Part shown: in pieces, positions 13,916-17,423 of the stretch
How the letters are laid out: the number at the start of each line of letters is the position of its first letter
How positions within the stretch are numbered: position 1 is the first letter of the stretch
Source of the DNA: Actinomycetes bacterium
Lineage (GTDB): Bacteria; Actinomycetota; Actinomycetes; Nanopelagicales; Nanopelagicaceae
DNA length: 17,423 bases
Assembly: GCA_014190175.1 (NCBI GenBank)
Contig: BJFZ01000027.1
Location: forward strand, 1-17,423
Direction of reading: 5' to 3'
Translations under genes and position numbers: made by a program
The notes under the pieces: model-generated
Told to the model about the DNA's origin: nothing
The model's input: only the letters and a program-made list of their open reading frames with translations
Database searches by the model: none

Positions 13916-16900
13916 GTCGCGTTGAAATATTTCGCTTCAGGATGATGAACAATTATCGCTGAAGTTGATTGTTCCGGATGTAGTTGGAACTCCTCAGACA
14001 GTTCAACTCCAATTCTTTCTGGCTCTAGTAATTTACAGAGTTGTACTTGTTGTTCTATATCTGGACAGGCCGGGTATCCAAAAGAGTAGCGTGAACCTCG
14101 GTAACCTTGGTCTAAAAGATCTGCCAGATCAGCACTATCTTCTTTAGCGAAACCTATTTCAGATCTAATTCGTGCGTGCCAATATTCAGCGAGACTTTCG
14201 GTGAGTTGAACCGATAAGCCATGCAACTCTAAATACTCTCTAAATGATCCGGCGGCAAATAATTTGGCTGTTGCTTTGCTAATCGCTTCACCCATTGTCA
14301 CAACATGGAAAGAGACAACATCAATCTTGCCACTTTCTTTGGATGCAAAAAAATCTGCCAAACATAAACGTCGATCTCTTCTCTGCCGTGGAAAAGAGAA
14401 ACGCGTTCTTTCAGTTTTCTGATCCTCTTCTAAAATAATTAAATCATTACCTTCGCTATAGCAAGGGAAGTATCCATAAACAACAGCGGCTTCTAACCAA
14501 GCGTTAGTTTGAACTTCATTTAACAAATTCCGCAGACGCGGGCGTCCCTCAGATTCGACCATTGCCTCATACTCACCTCTTGCACTTTTCAAACCCCATT
14601 GGCCAACAAATAAGGCTCGCTCGTCCAGCATTCCCGCATAATCTGCAAGTGGAACTCCTTTAACAACCCGTGACCCCCAAAAAGGTGGCTTAGGGATTTC
14701 GTTACTTATTGAAAGATCACTTCTTAAGGTATCTACAACGCTTTCCGCTGCAGACGTAACCTTGGTGCGACGCTTTTTCAACTCCGGCAACTCCGCGCCT
14801 ACAACTCCACGCTTGATCCCCATTAACGTGTCCATTAGCCGTAAGCCTTCAAAAGCATCTCTGGCATATCTAACAGTTCCGGGGAATTGATCAGCAAGAT
14901 CTTGTTCAACATAGGACCTCGTTAAAGCAGCACCGCCCAAAATAATTGGCCATTTCTGATCCAGCTTTCTCGCCGTGATCTCTTCCAAATTCTCTTTCAT
15001 TATTACGGTAGATTTCACTAGCAATCCACTTAACCCAATTACATCCACATTTTCATTATTGGCTGCGTCAAGAATTGCGTTGATTGGTTGTTTAATGCCG
15101 ATATTTACAACTTCATATCCATTATTAGACAAGATGATGTCTACCAGATTTTTTCCAATATCGTGTACATCACCTTTTACGGTGGCAAGTAAAATTCTGC
15201 CACGACCTTCATCATCAGTTTTTTCCATTTTTGGCTCTAAAAATGCCACTGCCAATTTCATAACTTCCGCGGAAGAGAGCACAAAGGGCAGTTGCATCTC
15301 CCCTTTACCAAATAATTCTCCTACAGTTTTCATTCCTTCAAGCAGATGGTCGTTGATTATTGCTAAGGGTTTAATTCCTTCTGCCATTGCTAAATCTAAA
15401 TCAGCCTCTAGACCCGCCCGTTCACCATCAATAATTCGTCTTTGCAATCTCTCTTTTAAAGGCAGAAGTAATAACTCTTCGGCCCTACTTGCCCGCCCCG
15501 AAGCCGCTTCTACTCCTTCAAAAAGATCTAGAAATCTTGTAAGTGGATCATATGTAACAAGATCATTTTCATATTTCCGGCGATCATAAATTAAATCAAG
15601 GGCAACTTCTTTTACCTCATCGGAAATTCGGGCGAATGGGGTAATTTTTGAAGGATGGACTATCGCTGAAGTTAAACCTGCGTTTACAGCTTCATGTAGA
15701 AACACTGAATTTAGCACAATACGTGCTGCTGGGTTAAGACCAAAAGAAATGTTACTTACACCTAAAGTTGTTTGTACTCCCGGATAAATTCGGCGAATCT
15801 CACGTATCGCATTAATAGTTTCCAAGCCATCACGACGAGTTTCTTCCTGACCTGTTGCTACCGGAAAAGTTAGTGCATCAATAATGATGTCTTCTACTCT
15901 CATCCCCCATTTATTTTTTAAATCTTCGATCAGACGCTTTGCGATCGCAACCTTCAAATCTGCTGTTCTGGCTTGCCCTTCTTCATCTATCGTCAAAGCG
16001 ATCACGGCACAACCATGCTCTTTCACTAACTCCATCATCTTGGTAAAACGCGAGTCGGCTCCGTCGCCATCTTCATAATTAACGGAGTTGATGACCGCCC
16101 GACCACCTAGTCTTTCTAAACCAGCTTTTATTACTCTAGGTTCAGTGGAATCAAGCACGATTGGTAAGGTCGAGGAAGTTGCTAATTTTTCTGCTAAAAG
16201 ACTCATGTCGATAGCACCATCACGCCCGACGTAATCAACGCAAAGATCCAACATGTGCGCACCATCTCTGATTTGGTCGCGTGCAATTTCTAGGCATTCT
16301 TCCCAATTCTCCGACAACATCGCTTCTTTAAATGCCCGAGATCCATTTGCATTGGTTTTTTCACCTATTGCTAAATAAGTTTTGTCTTGGCGTAATGGCA
16401 CCTGCTGGTACAAGGAAGCAACTGAGGCTTCCACTGGGATTACTCGCACCATTGGTTTCTCTAGATTCGCAATCGCGACAACCTCTTTGAGATGTTCAGG
16501 AGTGGTTCCGCAACATCCGCCAATAAAATTTAATCCGTAATCTTTAATAAATACTTTGAGCGCGTGGGCCAAATCAATCGGAGAAAGTGGGTAATGAGCG
16601 CCGTTAGCACCTAACACTGGCAACCCAGCATTGGGCATACAAGTCAGTGAGATCTTTGCTTGCTGAGATAACTGACGAAGATGTTCACTCATCTCCGTAG
16701 GACCAGTCGCACAGTTAAGGCCGATTGAATCAATACCTAGTGGTTCTAGCGCAGTTAGTGCAGCGCCAATCTCACTTCCGAGCAACATAGTTCCAGTTGC
16801 TTCAACGGTAACCTGCGCCATTAAGTAAATATCTTTACCTGCATTTTCGATAGCTGCTTTAGATCCATTAACTGCTGCCTTTGCTTGTAAAAGATCTTGC

Positions 16901-17376
16901 GCAGTTTCGATTAACAATCCATCACAACCGCCATCGATTAATCCTTTAGCGGCAACCTCATAAGCATTTCTTAAATATTCATAAGTTGTATGACCCAGAG
17001 TTGGCAACTTAGTACCTGGACCTATTGAACCAAGCACATAACGCGGATGTTCGTTAGTAGAAAAATTATCTGCGCATTCACGCGCAATTTTTGCCCCCGC
17101 TAGCGCTAACTCATATATTCGATCTTGTGCTTCGTATTCAGCTAAATTTGCCCAGTTCGCACCAAAGGTATTAGTTTCGATCGCATCGACACCTACTTCA
17201 AGGTATGCATTGTGCACTGCAGCAACCATGTCCGGGCGAGTGACATTTAAGATCTCATTGCACCCTTCCAAACCTTGGAAATCCTCCATGGTCGGGTTTT
17301 GGGCTTGCAACATGGTGCCCATTGCACCATCAGCCACTAATACCCTGTTCACAAGGCTTTGGCGCAGGCTCATCAT
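13912..17376 (-). CDS. metH: Cobalamin-dependent methionine synthase MetH
   Basis: MetH transfers a methyl group from methyltetrahydrofolate to homocysteine through B12, in the cytoplasm. All four modules are present in 1154 residues (E. coli: 1227). The homocysteine domain (about 1-310) has zinc ligands C222 (GLNCATGP) and C288/C289 (GGCCGTTPEH). The pterin-binding domain is about 330-610, starting AIGEKTNANGSRAF. The cap and B12 domain (about 625-860) carries the base-off ligand H738 in DVHDIG and GLSGLLVKS. The S-adenosylmethionine reactivation domain (about 900-1154) has YSFGYPACPD near 1097-1106. The start could be either of two adjacent ATGs (17376, 17373). No Shine-Dalgarno is seen. 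The HAD gene overlaps its stop. A B12 requirement is implied; whether the cell makes or imports it cannot be judged here. Confidence 0.96.
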   Translation of the reverse strand: MMSLRQSLVNRVLVADGAMGTMLQAQNPTMEDFQGLEGCNEILNVTRPDMVAAVHNAYLEVGVDAIETNTFGANWANLAEYEAQDRIYELALAGAKIARECADNFSTNEHPRYVLGSIGPGTKLPTLGHTTYEYLRNAYEVAAKGLIDGGCDGLLIETAQDLLQAKAAVNGSKAAIENAGKDIYLMAQVTVEATGTMLLGSEIGAALTALEPLGIDSIGLNCATGPTEMSEHLRQLSQQAKISLTCMPNAGLPVLGANGAHYPLSPIDLAHALKVFIKDYGLNFIGGCCGTTPEHLKEVVAIANLEKPMVRVIPVEASVASLYQQVPLRQDKTYLAIGEKTNANGSRAFKEAMLSENWEECLEIARDQIRDGAHMLDLCVDYVGRDGAIDMSLLAEKLATSSTLPIVLDSTEPRVIKAGLERLGGRAVINSVNYEDGDGADSRFTKMMELVKEHGCAVIALTIDEEGQARTADLKVAIAKRLIEDLKNKWGMRVEDIIIDALTFPVATGQEETRRDGLETINAIREIRRIYPGVQTTLGVSNISFGLNPAARIVLNSVFLHEAVNAGLTSAIVHPSKITPFARISDEVKEVALDLIYDRRKYENDLVTYDPLTRFLDLFEGVEAASGRASRAEELLLLPLKERLQRRIIDGERAGLEADLDLAMAEGIKPLAIINDHLLEGMKTVGELFGKGEMQLPFVLSSAEVMKLAVAFLEPKMEKTDDEGRGRILLATVKGDVHDIGKNLVDIILSNNGYEVVNIGIKQPINAILDAANNENVDVIGLSGLLVKSTVIMKENLEEITARKLDQKWPIILGGAALTRSYVEQDLADQFPGTVRYARDAFEGLRLMDTLMGIKRGVVGAELPELKKRRTKVTSAAESVVDTLRSDLSISNEIPKPPFWGSRVVKGVPLADYAGMLDERALFVGQWGLKSARGEYEAMVESEGRPRLRNLLNEVQTNAWLEAAVVYGYFPCYSEGNDLIILEEDQKTERTRFSFPRQRRDRRLCLADFFASKESGKIDVVSFHVVTMGEAISKATAKLFAAGSFREYLELHGLSVQLTESLAEYWHARIRSEIGFAKEDSADLADLLDQGYRGSRYSFGYPACPDIEQQVQLCKLLEPERIGVELSEEFQLHPEQSTSAIIVHHPEAKYFNAT

Positions 17377-17423
17377 TGAGCCCAGAGTACCGGTTAACCC
17401 TTCTGCTCTAGTGTTAGGTCATG
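17377..17423 (-). promoter_or_regulatory. metH upstream region (truncated), weak leaderless promoter candidate
   Basis: Only 47 bases upstream of metH are in the window. TACTCT (17389-17384) ends seven bases before the ATG at 17376 and may be a -10 element; it matches the consensus only at the TA...T positions. A perfect 8-base palindrome GGTTAACC (17392-17399) lies next to it. A cobalamin or SAM riboswitch, if any, would need more upstream sequence; nothing here shows one. Confidence 0.2.

Noticed and set aside
14975..15589. Plus-strand open frame of 204 codons inside metH
   Set aside because: It is Ser/Ile-rich shadow sequence antisense to the B12-binding and cap region of MetH, with no Shine-Dalgarno or family signature.
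17377..17423. Cobalamin or SAM riboswitch before metH
   Set aside because: Only 47 bases upstream are available and they contain no recognisable box or stem; it cannot be supported.

Overview
The window looks like part of the chromosome of a small-genome, low-GC actinobacterium. The gene content (PafB/PafC, HelY, TrmI with a divergent RecB-like nuclease, TatA/TatC, a stand-alone 5'-3' exonuclease, cobalamin-dependent MetH) is actinobacterial. The DNA is AT-rich by eye and packed: genes overlap by 1-4 bases or are separated by a few dozen, and no gene-free stretch exceeds 100 bases. This fits the freshwater acI lineage (Nanopelagicales), but that assignment is inference from style and synteny, not from a marker gene.

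Layout. (1) Positions 1-1874, minus strand: two adjacent enolase-superfamily (mandelate racemase-like) genes, the second cut by the window edge. They have strong Shine-Dalgarno sequences, small palindromes in their upstream gaps, and in the first gene a visibly higher GC. They look like an accessory sugar-acid catabolic operon. (2) Positions 1953-10753, minus strand: a long near-gapless array read in the order pafB, pafC, tatA, tatC, lipid kinase, helY, 5'-3' exonuclease, lnt. It combines a DNA-damage transcription regulator, twin-arginine export, lipid/lipoprotein maturation and nucleic-acid enzymes. (3) Positions 10799-11527, plus strand: a lipoprotein cyclophilin divergent from pafB and convergent with trmI. 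(4) Positions 11552-13260: divergent trmI (tRNA m1A58 methyltransferase) and a RecB/Cas4-like 4Fe-4S nuclease. (5) Positions 13262-17376, minus strand: metH followed by an overlapping HAD phosphatase gene.

How it fits together. The backbone matches the Mycobacterium tuberculosis neighbourhood metH ... Rv2119 / trmI ... [mpa, dop, pup, prcB, prcA, pafA] pafB-pafC-tatA-tatC ... helY ... exonuclease, but the whole Pup-proteasome block including pafA is absent here. Only the cyclophilin gene stands between trmI and pafB. Lnt would acylate lipoproteins such as this cyclophilin. MetH makes methionine, and hence the S-adenosylmethionine used by TrmI. Several genes (cyclophilin, trmI, pafB, possibly metH) have a -10-like hexamer 6-7 bases before the start codon and no Shine-Dalgarno, which suggests leaderless transcripts; downstream genes in operons rely on overlaps or Shine-Dalgarno sequences.

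I see no tRNA, rRNA, CRISPR array, insertion sequence or prophage gene. Most of the window is conserved core. The points most worth following are the missing proteasome block, the regulatory palindromes of the enolase operon, possible alternative hairpins before tatC, and the unusual start of the RecB-like gene.
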